Source of the DNA: Lampris incognitus
Taxonomy: Eukaryota; Chordata; Actinopteri; Lampriformes; Lampridae
NCBI RefSeq assembly: GCF_029633865.1
Contig: NC_079213.1
Coordinates: forward strand, 96,016,820 to 96,080,819
Direction of reading: 5' to 3'
Length of the DNA stretch: 64,000 nt
Below are positions 15,001 through 28,700 of this stretch, piece by piece. Each line of letters starts with the position of its first letter. The stretch's first letter is position 1. The position numbers and the translations under genes are program-made. The notes beneath the pieces were generated by a model. The model searched no databases and was not told the DNA's origin. It was given only the letters and a program-made list of their open reading frames with translations.

Positions 15001-17764
15001 TATTCTCAAGAATTGTCCTTGTATTACCAGAATAACTGGGTGCATCAAGGTGTTTTGTCTCTTTTTCAAGATGGATACACACAGCAGATACTTATAGTTG
15101 ATAGTGTTGAGGGGGTTGATGTGTGATCATTTACTGATTTACTAAAAATAACTTTTGTAGCAATATGGATCTCAACAGTGTTATTTTCAAAACAATTGAG
15201 CCTACTTTTTTTTATCAGAGAGATGCATTCCGACAGTCTTTCAAACAACACGTTTTGAGACTTTGCATCTCTTGGTAACAAATTGCATATCAGTGAAATC
15301 GTCTAAAAACTTTTTTCTATTTTGCCAGTCCAAATAGTTTACTTTGCTTGATTCTGGTGTGTGCAGGATTACACATGTCCAAGATGTGAGTCAGGATTCA
15401 TCGAGGAACTGCTAGAAGAGAGAAGGTTTGTATAAAGCATTTTGAATAAAGTATTTATGTAAAGGTCAGCTCATCTGATGTGTTATCATTTTTCCCCATT
15501 TGTACTTATTATTTTGCTCTTTGAGAGATTCAATTTATGATGTCTGGTAAGTATCTTGTGAGGGTAATGCAATTACATCACTTTTAAATCCTAAAAATCG
15601 ACTTCTAAAAGTAAAGCATAGGCTTGGCTTTTAAACTATTTGTCCCCTGTTTAGTGCTGACAATGGCTCCATGTCCACTATCTCCAGCGGGGACCAGAAC
15701 CATCAGCCATTCGAGGTTTCTGAAGGCTTTTTTACACAGATATTTCTCTCACATTTCACACCGTCTCCATAAAAGTATTACATCATATTGAAAATACTTC
15801 CTCAATTGGTTTTCATTTCCAGTTTTACTGATTTAGATTTTGAAAAAATGTAAAATATAGTATCACTTACATGAATTGATGTATTATTCATTTTGCAAGT
15901 CCTTGCTGGTTTGTTCTTTTTGCATTTACATTCATTGTTCTCTACGTTATATAATCCATGTCATTAAACAAGAGGAGTAAATTGTCTTTATGTAGTCACA
16001 TACGAATAATCACTTTCAGACATGACTTTCAGGTCATGATACTACAATTTTTTTTCATGCATATTAGGTTGTGATAATGTTATCTTGGTAAAGAAGGAAA
16101 CATGTTAGCATGCATGCTCTTCAGCCATTGGGGTGGATTTTGGCCTGACACTTGACATATTTGTCAGCCTCCATAGTGTTCTGTTGACATAAATAGTTGT
16201 AGACTTGTTGAACAAATACAAGGTTCTACTGGTTTCTACCACTGATATAGAATTACTGAAGTCACTTTGTATGTCTTTATCTTTTTGTGTCTCAGAGTGT
16301 GGACCAGCACTTGTTTACATTCCCTTCGGGCTACAGTCAGTTTGCCCTGGGGGTCTTTGATGACCACTTTGAATTCGGAGCTGGGCTGGGAACAGAGGAT
16401 AACCGTGATGCTGAAAACCGCCGGGAAAGCGAGATGGCATCACGGCAAAGATATGGTGCCAGGCCACCAAGGCGTCGTCATAGTTCCAGAATACAAGCTG
16501 GTAGACATGAGAGAGTGCCCATTTTAGAGGGGTAAGGAACACAGCACCATGACTGTAGTTATTTTCACCTAGAAATGACGGCTCCTTTTTGTCAGTTGTC
16601 TTTTGTAATTTGGGATGTACTTATGACTCATTAAACTGCACATATTTACACACAGTCTAGTTTTATCCCTCCCTTCTAATAGACATTTAAATTTTAACTG
16701 TGGTTTGTTCTCTGACACAGGATTATTCAGCAGCTCGTGAATGGAATCATTGCACCCACGGCAATGCCAAATATTGGTGTTGGACCATGGTGAGTGTCTA
16801 GAACAGATTAACAATAAACCAAAAAGAAAATCATTGGGTGATGTTTGATTTTTGTCAGTCTTGGCTCTGATTTAAAGTTATCATTTTGAAAGGGGTGTGC
16901 TTCACTCAAATCCTATGGATTATGCCTGGGGTGCCAATGGACTAGATACAATAATAACACAGGTATAGGCATTTGTTTATTTAGTTTCATTTAAAAACTT
17001 CTCGGACTAAACCAGACTAATTAGGTCATCAACATACAAACCACAGTTCTGTTTTTTCTTTCTTTTTTTTTGCCTTTTATTTTGCCTCTTAGTTATTAAA
17101 CCAGTTTGAGAATACAGGACCACCGCCTGCAGACAGGGAGAAGATAAAGAGCCTTCCTACAGTACAAATTACAGAGGAGCATGTTAGTAAGTAACCGTGA
17201 CTGCTCAACTCACTGTATTTTATGGTCAACCCGCACAACTGTGGAGAGGAGAAAATGTCCTCGCTTTCTGTGGAAATACACCGGGTTACTCTACAGGTTA
17301 GATTTGTTTTTCCACAAATTACCTTTCACATGGATTTTCTTCCAGCCTCTGGTCTAGAATGTCCAGTTTGTAAAGAAGATTACAACGTTGGAGAAAATGT
17401 CAGACAGCTTCCATGCAATCACGTGTTCCACAATGATTGCATAGTACCCTGGTTGGAACAGGTTAGAGTCCTCTCTTCACTCAGCTGCTTTGGCCCTGCT
17501 CTTATCCTACAGTTAGACAGATAATTTTATAAAAATGACTTTGTGTCCTGCAATGATACTGTAACATCTTCACATTTATTTACCACTATTTTTCTCCAGC
17601 ATGACACGTGTCCAGTGTGCAGGAAAAGCTTGAATGGACAAAACACAGCAATGAGCCCACCAGAACTATCAGGGATGAACTTTACCTCCTCTTCATCTTC
17701 CTCTTCTTCCACTCCTCCATCCTCAAGTTCAACCAGCAGTGAAAACTCAGCAGATAACTCGTAA
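12021..17764 (+). CDS. rnf126: E3 ubiquitin ligase RNF126
   Basis: RNF126 is a cytosolic and nuclear RING-H2 E3 ligase that works with BAG6 to ubiquitinate mislocalised hydrophobic proteins. Nine exons: 12021-12095, 15367-15425, 15655-15715, 16296-16531, 16721-16789, 16893-16962, 17093-17186, 17346-17461 and 17600-17764. All have GT-AG junctions with matching phases and join to 945 nt (314 residues). The N-terminal zinc finger (C13-x2-C16 ... C29-x2-C32), which in the family binds BAG6, is split between exons 1 and 2. The conserved middle reads [10 protein letters not shown] and [16 protein letters not shown]. The RING spans about residues 227-267 ([19 protein letters not shown]). A Ser-rich C-terminus after [13 protein letters not shown] separates RNF126 from its paralogue RNF115. 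The start is the first ATG, and MAEA matches the family. Nothing is missing. Intron 1 (3.3 kb) holds the foldback element. Confidence 0.96.
13152..13589. mobile_element. MITE nested in the foldback element
   Basis: Inverted ends TGCTGCATT...GGTAAACGGCAGATGGC and GCCATCTGCCATTTACC...AATGCAGCA are flanked by TAA on both sides. A 3-bp TWA duplication is what PIF/Harbinger transposases produce. The interior is AT-rich and non-coding. It sits between the two arms of the larger element. Confidence 0.65.
14091..14435 (+). mobile_element. tRNA-derived SINE, nearly full length
   Basis: The head GGTGCAGTGGTTAGTGCAG and B box GGGTTCGAGCCC are followed by the family body and the ATAATGGATGGATGG end. A duplication TGACCCTCCTGG flanks it (from 14081 and from 14436). 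It interrupts the right arm of the foldback element and is therefore younger. Confidence 0.9.
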
Positions 17765-18886
17765 AAATATTCCTCCATCTCATCCCATGAGCTGTTTATT
17801 GCTCCAAGACTCCCACAACTCAGAGCAGTAACCTCCAATCTCTCCCTCGCATATGGTGGAGAATTGAGTGCAACTGTTTCTCTCACCAGGAGTGCCCAAG
17901 CCAGGTTCGAGAGTGAAGTGATGTGTAAGATCCATGTGTTTCTGTCCCTCCAGCTGCTCTTTAAGCCATCATGAATCTCGTCCATGGAAGGCTGGAGGCC
18001 TGGATTGGGCTTCCTATCTGGGAAGATGTTGAGATTGATGGGTACCTCAAAAGACTTATCTATGAGTCACCTCATACAACAAGAGTAAATCATGAAATCC
18101 AAAGTTGGAAGAAGTGACAACAAGATACTGCTGTCTTGTTTTGTTTTTTCTTGTCCCTCTGGAGTTGTATGGTTTAAAACGAAACTGGTTAGTGATGAAG
18201 GAAGAAGTATACATTATTCTTTGTATCAAGTAGCATCCATGTCCACACAAGTGAAATGACTTCAAGTGCACATTAAAATGTGTACTTTAAATTTTCCATG
18301 GTTTGGATAGAGATGACACTTTTCCATGGTTTGGATAGAGATGACATTTCAAACATTTTGATCCCATCATTGCAAAGCAAAATTGCAAAGGCCTGTACAA
18401 ATAATATTTTTCAATTGTACATCAGTTGGTTTCGTAGTACCTGACACTGCACAGGTATTATTATTTTGCACTTGAAATAATGTGACAAAATTTGGTGATG
18501 TTGTATTTGGATAATGACTCATATTACTGAATTACCTAAAAAGGGATTTTAGGAATTTTTCAATATATATTTTTAGGTTCAAGTTTTATCTGCTAGCCTA
18601 AATTTTAATTAGCTTTTCATATTATTATAATACAGGATCAGAATGTTTCAGTGCATTAATGGAAACTGAAGGAAAGGGAAAAAATGCAAGCGCTGTTTCC
18701 TGTGGTTCTGTCTGTCTCTTGTATGCCAATTTATTTGTATTCCCAATTTGTTTGGGGGAATCACAGTTAAAATAAGCAATTACTGCTACAGATAAATGCT
18801 ATGTAATATTGCAATATTAATCTCGGGAAATTATTTTGTAATTGTTTTGTGTTTTAAGGTATGGCATAATCAAAGCCCCCCCCCCT
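17765..18886 (+). other. rnf126 3' untranslated region and spacer
   Basis: This is the AT-rich stretch after the rnf126 stop. It contains a perfect 28-base tandem duplication (18292-18319 and 18320-18347, unit starting TTTTCCATGG). An ATTAAA at about 18270 could serve as a poly(A) signal, but the true 3' end cannot be fixed. Confidence 0.45.
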
Positions 18887-19190
18887 CAGACGTTGGATGG
18901 GCAACGTGATTCAGAAAGGGCCGATGTGGGTGCAGGTCTTTGTTCCAACCAATCAGTTACACACCTGATTCTACAGGTGTGTAACTGGTGTGTAACACCC
19001 AGTTTGCCCTCGGGGATGAATATTCTGATTCTGAAAAAAATCAAGGTCCTTAGCAAAGACAAATAGGCGTGTACCTGCTTGGTTGGAACAAGACTATTGG
19101 TTGACTAATAGAATCAGGTGTGTAGCTGCTTGGCTGGACCAAAGACCTGCATCCACACCGACTCTTTCTGGATCATGTTGCCCATCCCTG
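18887..19190. mobile_element. foldback hAT-like MITE
   Basis: Long inverted arms run from GATGGGCAACGTGATTCAG, GTGGGTGCAGGTCTTTGTT and CAATCAGTTACACACCTGAT to a near-perfect reverse partner that ends GTTGCCCATCCCTG. The CAGGGATGGGCAAC end is that of a widespread hAT-type family. A retroelement tail (GGGGATGAATATTCTGATTC) sits in the middle. A clean target duplication was not found. Confidence 0.65.
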
Positions 19191-19198
19191 CTAGCAGA

Positions 19199-19345
19199 TC
19201 CATCCAATTATTCAAACCGCTTATCCTGCTCTCAGGGTCGCGGGGATGCTGGAGCCTATCCCAGCATCCCCCCCACCTGCTGCTGGGGGGCGGGGGGGGC
19301 ACCCTGGACAGGCCGCCAGGCCATCACAGGGGCCCCCTGCTAGCA
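19199..19345 (-). mobile_element. SINE 3' fragment
   Basis: AACCGCTTATCCTGCTCTCA and GGATGCTGGAGCCTATCCC are the reverse complement of the SINE 3' part. The tRNA-like head is absent. Confidence 0.75.
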
Positions 19346-19594
19346 GATGTGATGAAAATTATGTTGGTCAAGCTTGTAGATTGGTAGGTCGACAGACTGG
19401 ACAAATACCTCCGGCTCGTTTTCCATCCTTGAGTTGCATCTTTCCCAGTTTTAATTTCGGTTTTGACTAAGCCGGATGCTCTTTTGGATTGTAACCTCGC
19501 TCCAAAGTGGGAACAGGCTTTTTTCTTGTTAGCTACGTGATCTTGGTTTGACTCGCTCACATGGTGCCAAGCAGGGCGTGGTGACGCGCAAACA

Positions 19595-19787
19595 CAACAA
19601 CGTCATGCGGACGTCATGCGTACGTGAGGTGCCGCTAGAGGACGCGCAGATCGGTCGAGTGGAACCAGAACCCGAAAGCTGAACTGTTGGCTGCTGTCAA
19701 CGTCTATTCGACGAACTACCGAAATTAGAAGAGTGTATCAAGTGTTAAAAGATTAGGTTGTCGAAGAAAGTTTTTTTTTGTTTTATC
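19595..19787 (+). promoter_or_regulatory. probable bsg promoter and 5' UTR with CRE-like repeats
   Basis: Two copies of ACGTCATGCG (19600 and 19611) and a TACGTGA (19621) lie about 170-190 bases before the bsg start codon, in a patch richer in CpG than its surroundings. ACGTCA is the core of CREB/ATF sites. No TATA box is evident. Function is inferred from position only. Confidence 0.45.
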
Positions 19788-22700
19788 ATGAAGCTGCTAT
19801 GGGGTCTCAGCACCCTTCTCCTGTGCGTTTACCGAGCTAGCGCCTCGACAGGTAAGGCTTTGGCATTAGCCATGTTGTTTCGAAATAACAGGTTTCACGC
19901 TTGTCACATGAACATCTGAAATGTTTTAAGCCCATGTGTTTGACTGTGGCGGTGCCGTGATTCTGTTTCACTCGACGTTACTCAAGCACGTTTAAGTTAT
20001 TCAGCCAGCCGCTAATGGGTGCCAGGAAAAAGACGAGCGTGAAATGGAGCAGCAGGCGAAACCATTGGTTAATTTGGAGTCGTTAGAGTCCTCTTGAGCC
20101 ATCGCCCACCATTAAAACATTCCGTGGCGTTAATGCTTTACAGCGATAAATAATGGGCCCGTTCCAGTATTTAATCAACTGGTGTTCTTCTTTAGGTGTG
20201 TTATTTTGCTAAACGTTATTCCCCCCCCTTCGTGTTGCGTGTGTATAAGGGAGTATGTCGATTAACACTAGCTGTTAGTCAACATACATGTGACATGTAA
20301 ACATGTAATAAACATGTGACATGTTTATTATCCAAAAACCGAGTTTGACCACCCTTCTTAGTATGACCACTGCTGTTGTTGGTTGACTTGGTACAGTTTT
20401 CCATGACCGCTTTAGTCGCGGGTCGCCCGGTAGGGCTCGCGTGATGGACTGTTTCCCCACATAAGCTTGTTCGCTTGCTCTGTTGGATCCAGATGACATC
20501 TGCCTTTGGTTCTGTCGGCCTGCAAGTCTCAAACGATGCAGCCTTAACGTCAACTAGCTTTTATCAGAGTACAGATATATATATTTTCCATCGTTTAGTC
20601 CTGACGGCAGTGACAAGGCTATGGATGGCGAGTTTCAAGCCGGCACAAACCAGTTAGATTTACTGAATCAGCCAAGCCACTAGCACTCCAGTTTGCTAGC
20701 CAATTTGCTAGCAAGGTTTGTTAGCCTTGACGAGATGGTTGGCATTTACTACTTGGGCCAGGAAATAACCAGTAGTATTGTTTATCTCTGCCATTGCGGT
20801 CACACTGATTTGCCATGTGACTTGGTAAAGAGTGAACTGTGACTATTGTCAGCACATTTCCATTAAGGATATTATGGTAAATGAGAGCTCTCGTTGTTAG
20901 TGGCGTCACATCTCTGAAAGTGAATGAAACGGGTGAAAATATATGTCATTGGTAGCTGAAAGGGCTATTCACACACCGACAGCCGGCCATTGTTTCTTCA
21001 TTTGTTACCCTTCCTCTCAGTTTAACTTATCGCTCTGCAATACCTGTATTTACATGTTAACAAACTGTTAGTTTCGTCCCACAGACTTGTTTTGTGTGTA
21101 GATAATGCAGCTGGCTTTAGATTACTTTTAATCCCATTATATTGCCCCTTTACAGCTGGGGCCTAATTTGTTTTAAGAATGGGAAGAGCCTAACGCTTCC
21201 TCTAAAACTGGTGCCTCGAGAAATTATGGCAGGCCATATGTTATGCAACCATTGTCTCACTCAGTCACTAATTGAAAACACTGATGGTGGTTTCCACATA
21301 GCCATGTGTTAAATAAGAACCATGATTTTTATTCAGTAATTTTTCTTGATGTGATATGTGAATCCATAAATACATTTATCAATTAGAAGTTGTGGTGACA
21401 TTCATTTGTGCTTTTCTCTTTTTTTTTTACCTTGTGCTTTATTTGACAGTGTTTAACGAATGAAAATAAACATCCGCAAAAGCATATTTGAGCAGACCTT
21501 CAAAAAAACATACCCAGACTGTCATTTTTCCTTCAGCCTTTAATCCTGCAAAGCAGTTTGTCTAGATTGTCAGGTATTTGCAGAGACAGCGTGTCAGTCT
21601 AATAGAGTTTAAACAAATGTCTTTTATTCGCCAAGGTTTTCCATTGCTAGGGTCAATCAGAGTGACCTGTGACCTCAAGCAGAGTGGCATGAGCGTTCCA
21701 GATACTAGACTGCCTCAGAAGACTGCACAGTCTTAGGCAAACTCCAATGTTGGTCGATCTTTCTTGCTTTGGCAGTGGCAGATCTGGGGCAGAGCAGGAG
21801 TTTAATTAAATTAACCTGGAGTTTCAACTTATTCTCTTGTACCACTTTAGTATGAAAAGTGGGTTATTGTCATAGAGGCAGGCAAGCAGGTACCTCGGGG
21901 CCTAGATTTTATTTGGTTGCACAATGCCAGGAAATGCCAGTTTTCAAGATGTTTGTGGTGCAAATGAGTTGTAGTACACAAGAAGCCCCTAATTTGTTTA
22001 AGTTTCCACCACTAAATCTGCTCTGATGTAGATGAACTTTTTTTAATAAATAAAAGCAGCGACCCTGCTCTTGGCTGAGTTTTGGGAACATTGAGCTACA
22101 TTTTTAGTGTTTCCTTTTAAAAGTGGTGACAAATGGGTAATTGTGGTGGCCTATCACAACCTTAATAAAGGGGGAACTTGAGGGCTGCTTACTAATTGTA
22201 CCACATTAATCTGCATGAATATACAGAATTTGTATACTGGCTTGGATTTTTTGTCTCTCTCTCAACCATCTGCCTCTGCTCCATTGTTTTTATTTTATGC
22301 TTGAAGCTATTGTGTCCATGCTGTATTACAATAATATCCGTCACATTGTATTAGCTTTTCCTGTTTAACATAAAACTTTCAATATATGTTGTTGCTCACA
22401 TGAGTCTTGAAGTTGGGGCTTAGGATATCAGGAAACTTTGTTCATTCTTTTGTTTTTTGTTTTTTTTAAAGACAATTTTATTTGAATAACCCAATATCAC
22501 ATATTACAAATTTGCCTCAAGGGGCTTTACAGCAGCACAACATCCTGTCCTTAGACCCTCGCATCAGATAAGGAACAACGCCCTAAAAAAAAAACCTTAA
22601 AAAAAAAAGTGGATGAAATTCCTGCTTGAACCCTTGGACTTTAGCCTGTTGATTACGATGAATATAAACTTTATGTCAAGATAAAGCATGTATTGCCAAC

Positions 22701-25700
22701 GTTGGCTTTATTTGCTCTCCTTTTCTTTCCTTTATTTTTTACATACTTTAGATACGTATTTTAAGAAATACGTATCTTGATACGTATTTCTTAAAATATT
22801 TAGTACTCCTTTTATTATACCCTTGATAACTATCCATTTTGAATAAAGGACTTGTGCTGTTAGTACATTGTTGAAGCCTCGTAGTTGGTTGTTTACTGTA
22901 AGTAAATAGAACATGAGCTGTGGAGTTTGTCCTTTGAAAAGGCAGTAGCTTGTTTACCATTCTTGGCCATGTGAATAGCATGTTAATTTCCTGTGGCTAT
23001 AACATATAAAAGTAATGTATATTTTGTACAAAAATATCTGTTTACAGTCAGCATGATTTACATCCCCAATGGAACTTTGTCCAAGGCTATATTTAATTGT
23101 GAACTTTGATTCAACTCTGAAGGTGACCTTTGGTAATGGCTGTGAGGCTACCCTCAACTAAAAACAACACATGATACTTGAAGTCGGAAGCCTATATGCT
23201 TATAACACAGTTCACAAACCTGCCTCTTTGGATATGGATTTAATTGATCATGCCCGACGGTGTTCACAGGACTGGCCGTGAAAATGGATCCTTCTCCATT
23301 GCGCACGTACACCAGTAAAACCACTTTCCTGTTGTCTATTGTGTTTAGACACTGTCTGGTCATGCAATGATAGACTAGGGTGTGCCTGTTTTCATGTAGG
23401 CCAAAACAATTTTTAACCCACTGAGAGGATTTTTTTCCCCCTTCTAAATAGGCATCTGACTCCAGTTTGATCACCAGGATGCTCACATCAAAGACCCTGT
23501 ATTATTCCTATTTTTCTTAGTGTGCTGTGCAGCAGGTGTCCACCCCATGTTTGTGTTCTGCTGTTTTTCTAAGGTTCATGAGTTGATGGGAAAGGTGCTA
23601 CATTTCAGCTATTTCACCATAGTTTTGCCTGCAGTGTGAGAATGATATTCTTCTTTATCCCCACCTGAGTAGTAAATCCTCTGCAGAATGCCCTCAAAAA
23701 GACATTGGGTGGTAGCCCGGATTATTACATCTAGGGCTGTCAAATGACACAAGGCCTGAAATTATTAGTCTAAAATGCTTTGTTCTGCCCAAGATTGATC
23801 CTTCATGGATTTTTGCTTATAATGTGATTGGTTTTCATGTCACTCTCACCTGCTTTGCTTTTTCATATTTTTGCTGTTTTTCTTTTCTTCTTTTTAGTGG
23901 AAAACTATCATTAATTACACGTTTTTTATTTCAGTGGAATGCTATTGTCTGCTTTTTCTGCTAATTGCATTTTATCTTGCTGCATGACTCATTGTTATTG
24001 GCAGAGATAAGTGCCAACAGAAATTATTTCATGGTTATTTGAAGTCAAAATTAAACGCATACAAATTGTTATTACAATCTAAATTGAAGTCTCTAAGAAC
24101 TGAATTAAAAGGCATGTTGAATTTTGATTAGAAAATAACCTTCAAATAAAAGATGAATGTTGTATGCCATAAAGATCGTTCAGTTACAAATCCTTCAATC
24201 AGGAAAAATGTGTCATTTCATCTTATGTACTACGTACACAAAAGAAACAAAATTCTGTTTTCCCCAGCCCACAGCAGTGCAACACATATCCAAAAACAAC
24301 ACCACCAAAAACATACAAATACAGAGAGAACAAAGCAACAAAAAACAAAAAAAAATACCCACACAAACAGCCAACAACACAGTCCAAAAACTCCACCATC
24401 CAGAGAACGAACGCCCGCCAGGATGACTGTCAGAACTGCCGGTCTTCATGGGCTAGCAGTTAGCTTAGCCTGCCCCCGCTTCCGACCAGACCACCTTTGG
24501 TATTTCCTCTTCAGGCGCAGCTCCAGGCAGCGCTGTGGTCCTTGGGCCCATTGGATGCAGCAGACCAGACTCCCTCAGCCGATCCAACACTAGCTCTCCA
24601 GCCAAACACCTTCAACAAACCTCCCCCGCACTCCACACGACGACACAAACGCATACACAGATAAAAACACTGCACAGTCGATGCTAGGCGAGGCCGCCGC
24701 CACACCGCCTCGATGTTTCCTCTCGGGCAGGGCTGTGGGCTAGCAATTAGCTTAGCCTGCCCCACTTCCACGTCCTGTTAGACCGCCCACGGTGCCTCCT
24801 CCTGGGGCCCGAAAGACACAGCAGACCAAGCTCTCTCAGCCAATCCAGCATCAGGCTGTCCCTGCCAAGCAAAATCAACGATCAAAACAAAAACTTCACA
24901 TGATGACACAATCTTAAGATGTGGAAGTGGACAAAGACACAGCGTAATCGGTACTGGGTGAGGCTGCTGCCAACGCGAGTCCAGGCCGCCATCTTCCCTC
25001 ATATTGGATTTTAAATTTGAGTAGGTTTGAATAGGTTATTTATATTCAAATTTATACAATTCACTTTATGCTGGCACTAATCTCTGCCCATACCTTGTCT
25101 TAAAAGAGTGAGAGCACCAAGAATGATCATCAACATTGCTCAAAATAATCGGAAAATTTTGCTATTATCCATATCTTTTCTATGTGCATGCTCTCATTTT
25201 AAATTGTCATGTCATCTATGTTAACTTTGTTCTTTTCTTTCTCTTTTTTTGCTTGCTTGTCTCTTCATCCATCACTGCATTTTCACAAACCAATTAAATC
25301 AACCGACATGCTCCAAACCAAAACATCCACAATCTTAATTAACGCATAACTCTCAATCTTTAACGTTTGTATTTCTTTGTGCTGGGTTGACCATACATGG
25401 TACTCAGCGGGCTTTATCAAGTCTCCCCTGTCCCAGACAAAGCTGATCACCGACAGTGTGGATCTGCATTGTGAAGTGATAGGGAACCCCATACCTGAGG
25501 TACAATGGTGGTTTATAGAGGGGGAGGAGCCCAATGAGTCCTTCACCCAGCTCTTTGATGGAGCAAGGGATGACCGTGTGCGAATAAATGCCACATATAT
25601 CGCACATGCTACAAGCACCATTCAGCTCACTAACCTCACTCACAGTGACACTGGTACATATGAGTGCCGCGCTTCCAACGACCCTGACCGCAATGAACTG

Positions 25701-28700
25701 AAGAAGACGCCCAAAATCAAGTGGATTCGCTCGCAGGCAAACATTATTGTGATTGAAAGTGAGTGGCAGAGGAAGCGGGAGGAGACTCCAGACAGTTTCT
25801 TGTCTGTTGTCTATTCATTAGTGAAGTCCAGGAGGTCCATCTCCTGTTACTCACCCCCATGCTCCCTGGTCCGCTGCCTTCTTTGTCCTGCCTTACCCAG
25901 TTCATACTGTCCTTCCCCTCTCCTCAAGAAATCCAAGCTGGACATGTAGTTGAGAGCAAACATAGTCATGATGTGTGGCCACGCCTCTCCCTAGACCTGG
26001 TTTACCTGACATAGCACATGTTTATAATCTGATACCCCCCCCCCATGTCAAGACTTGGGCACAGCTCAAAAATGTAAGGTGTGTTTAAATATAATACTGG
26101 TCATAAGGTTAGAAACTTGCAAATGGCTCCTGGATAAAATGGAAAAATAGTTGCATGGCTAAGTTATTAAAAAATGGGTCAGATTACTTAATTAGAATGG
26201 CTTCTTGTAGATACCCCCCCCCCGCTGGCATTTTCATTAATTGATACTAACATTGGCGATACCCTTTAGTTTACACTCATTGATCTCTCCTTTGGCTAAT
26301 AGCCTACTAAATTGTGTACAGGAGACTGCAACTAATTTGCAATGTCATAGGGCATCCTTCTGGCTTGTGGTCCAGTATTATCCTTTTAGCCATACCATGA
26401 CCTATTGGCTAGTTTTGTTACCTCAACCAAATCAACAGCACCCCTTAAGTAGTTCCCATCTTTAGTCCTTTTCAACTGGCAGTTGATCTACCAACACTTC
26501 ATACTTCTTTGGTTGCTTCTTCTGCATGTGTTTATTGCAAGATCTTTTCCCATGACCTCGTAGACAATGTCTATTAGCTTCCCAGTTTGACTCCTATTCT
26601 TCCCTCTTTTCTACCTTTGGTAGAGACAGAGCTCCCCATTTGGGTGTTATACATTCACCCTTCTTGGAAAGTTCTGTATCTCTGTACATCCTGTGTTGCA
26701 TTTTTAGCTTGGTTTCTAAATTCTTAGAGGGAATTTGTTCTTTCTCCCACCATGGTAAGTTTCAGGAATTGCAAAGGCATTGGCTAGCTTTTTACTGCAA
26801 AACTACATTTGTGTTGAGCAAAAATGTTTTTGTGATAAGATTAGATGAAATCCTTATTTCAGTTATATCAGTGTGGCTATTGATTTTTGCAGTCATTTTA
26901 AAGCCTAGTTTGAACCTACTTAATCAGTAATCAAGTTTGTGTAGTGTATTATGCTGATTACCAATGTCTAAAATAGCATGAAAATGTTTAAGATAAATGT
27001 TAAAAGGTTATTTTTTCTGCTCCGTTTATCTTCAGCACCAAACATCATTGCCGAACCAGCTGAGGTTTACAACCAGACCTCTGCTGTGCTCAGCTGCAAC
27101 CTGACGGAGTCCAGTCTTCCTATCAAGGGATCCTACTGGCAGTTCAATGGCAAAATCATTGAAAATTCCAAATCCAGCAAAGAAACTCCATACACTACAC
27201 TGACGTATGTAACATATGACCTTTGCCAAGTGCCATAAAAAAATCTGTAACCATGAAGATGTTAGCTCACCCTTATATTTTTTGATGTTTTTACTAATCA
27301 GTAAAGCAGTTTTTACTCAGGCTTGTCACTTGTTATTTTAGTATTTGGCCAAAAATGCAATGCACCAATGGGCAGTAAAGCACTACAAGGTGAACGGGCC
27401 ATATAAGACATTGCAAAATGCGTAAAATAATCTGCAGGCACGCATCCTACCTTAGGTTTCTTTCATTCCTTCTCTCACTGCTACACATTCTTACTCTTGC
27501 ACTTTCCCCCATTCTTTCTCTTGTTCTCTCTTTAATGTACTTTCCCTTTTTACTCATCTCCCTCTACTACTCTCCCTTTCCCTCTTGCTCTCTAGCTGCC
27601 TCCATTAGCAGCAGTGCTAGGGGCTTCACTCAGGCATTCACGGCTGTTGATTAGCAGAGAGATGAACTGCAGACGTGCAGCTTTGCCTATGGCCTTTGTA
27701 GCAGGGATAAGTGCCCCTAGCAGTCCGCTCTCTTGCATTGACCTTAATTCCCCATTAAACAGAAAGCAGTCAGGACTGCACGGAACAGCAGCACCAAACA
27801 AAATCGTGATTGTTCTTACCAGAGGAATTTGGAAGATAGGTTGCATTTCAGTTTTGCTTTGTTTTGTTTTTTTACACTCAGGCCTTTAACAAAAACGGGT
27901 GGTGTTTTATGGTTTGTCTTTTCTTAATGGAGAACCTATTGTGTCTTGGGCATTATTTGTCAACTGCTTAGGTTTCAGAAAATAATGACTTCAGAAAAAC
28001 GAACTATCTGCATTTATGCAATGCATTAACAAGTGTCGCACGGAGTTTCCCCGACACATTAGAACCTAAAATGTTTCTTCTTTCAATAGTTTGGATAAGA
28101 TCACTTCTCGTTCAGGTGGAAAGTATGAATGTGTGTTTGAGACCGAACCAGTGGTACAACAGGCAATTGAAGTCAAAAGTAAGTTTTCCTCTGCCATGTA
28201 TTTGTCATTAATCTGCAAAGTATTTCCTTTTTTAGAGACTAAGACGTTTTTTTCCTTTATTATATGTATCCAATCAGATGCCGTCAAATCAGATTACCAT
28301 GCATCCATTCATGTTGCCATCAACCACTCAGATTTCATCATTCCATGCTCCTATTAATTTGAATCTGTGTTTCCTGTAGCAACTCCCCATGTTGCTGCCT
28401 ACAAACATTCTGAGCACGGCAATGAGGGGGACAAGGCTGTGATGATTTGTGTGAGCCAAGGGTTCCCACTACCCACCGACTGGAGCTGGTTCAAAATGAA
28501 TCCAGATGAGAGTAGATTGGTATGCCTTTCTCCAGTCTTGATGTTGATGTTATGCTCTAAATAAGCTACAGGATAACATATCTTAGGCGCCTGAAGTACG
28601 CTCTAGTTATTAAACTCAAGTTGTGAAGGCATGTCTGTTCAAAGTGACAGCTGCCCTGGACTGTGATTGTTGAAAAGACCAGTGTAATTGAAATAAAGCA

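Noticed and set aside
12021-17764. RNF115 instead of RNF126
   Set aside because: The Ser-rich tail after GQNTA and the [11 protein letters not shown] start fit RNF126; RNF115 has a different C-terminus.
17527-17985. 152-codon minus-strand frame
   Set aside because: It is the shadow of the last rnf126 exon and 3' UTR; the acidic run mirrors the serine stretch.
19595-19630. CpG-rich ACGTCATGCG repeats as a CRISPR-like or mini-satellite array
   Set aside because: There are only two copies, just upstream of a start codon; a promoter element is simpler.
24153-25002. Several frames of 74-146 codons in bsg intron 1
   Set aside because: They lie in a GC-rich repeat block with duplicated units and show no domain or splice support.
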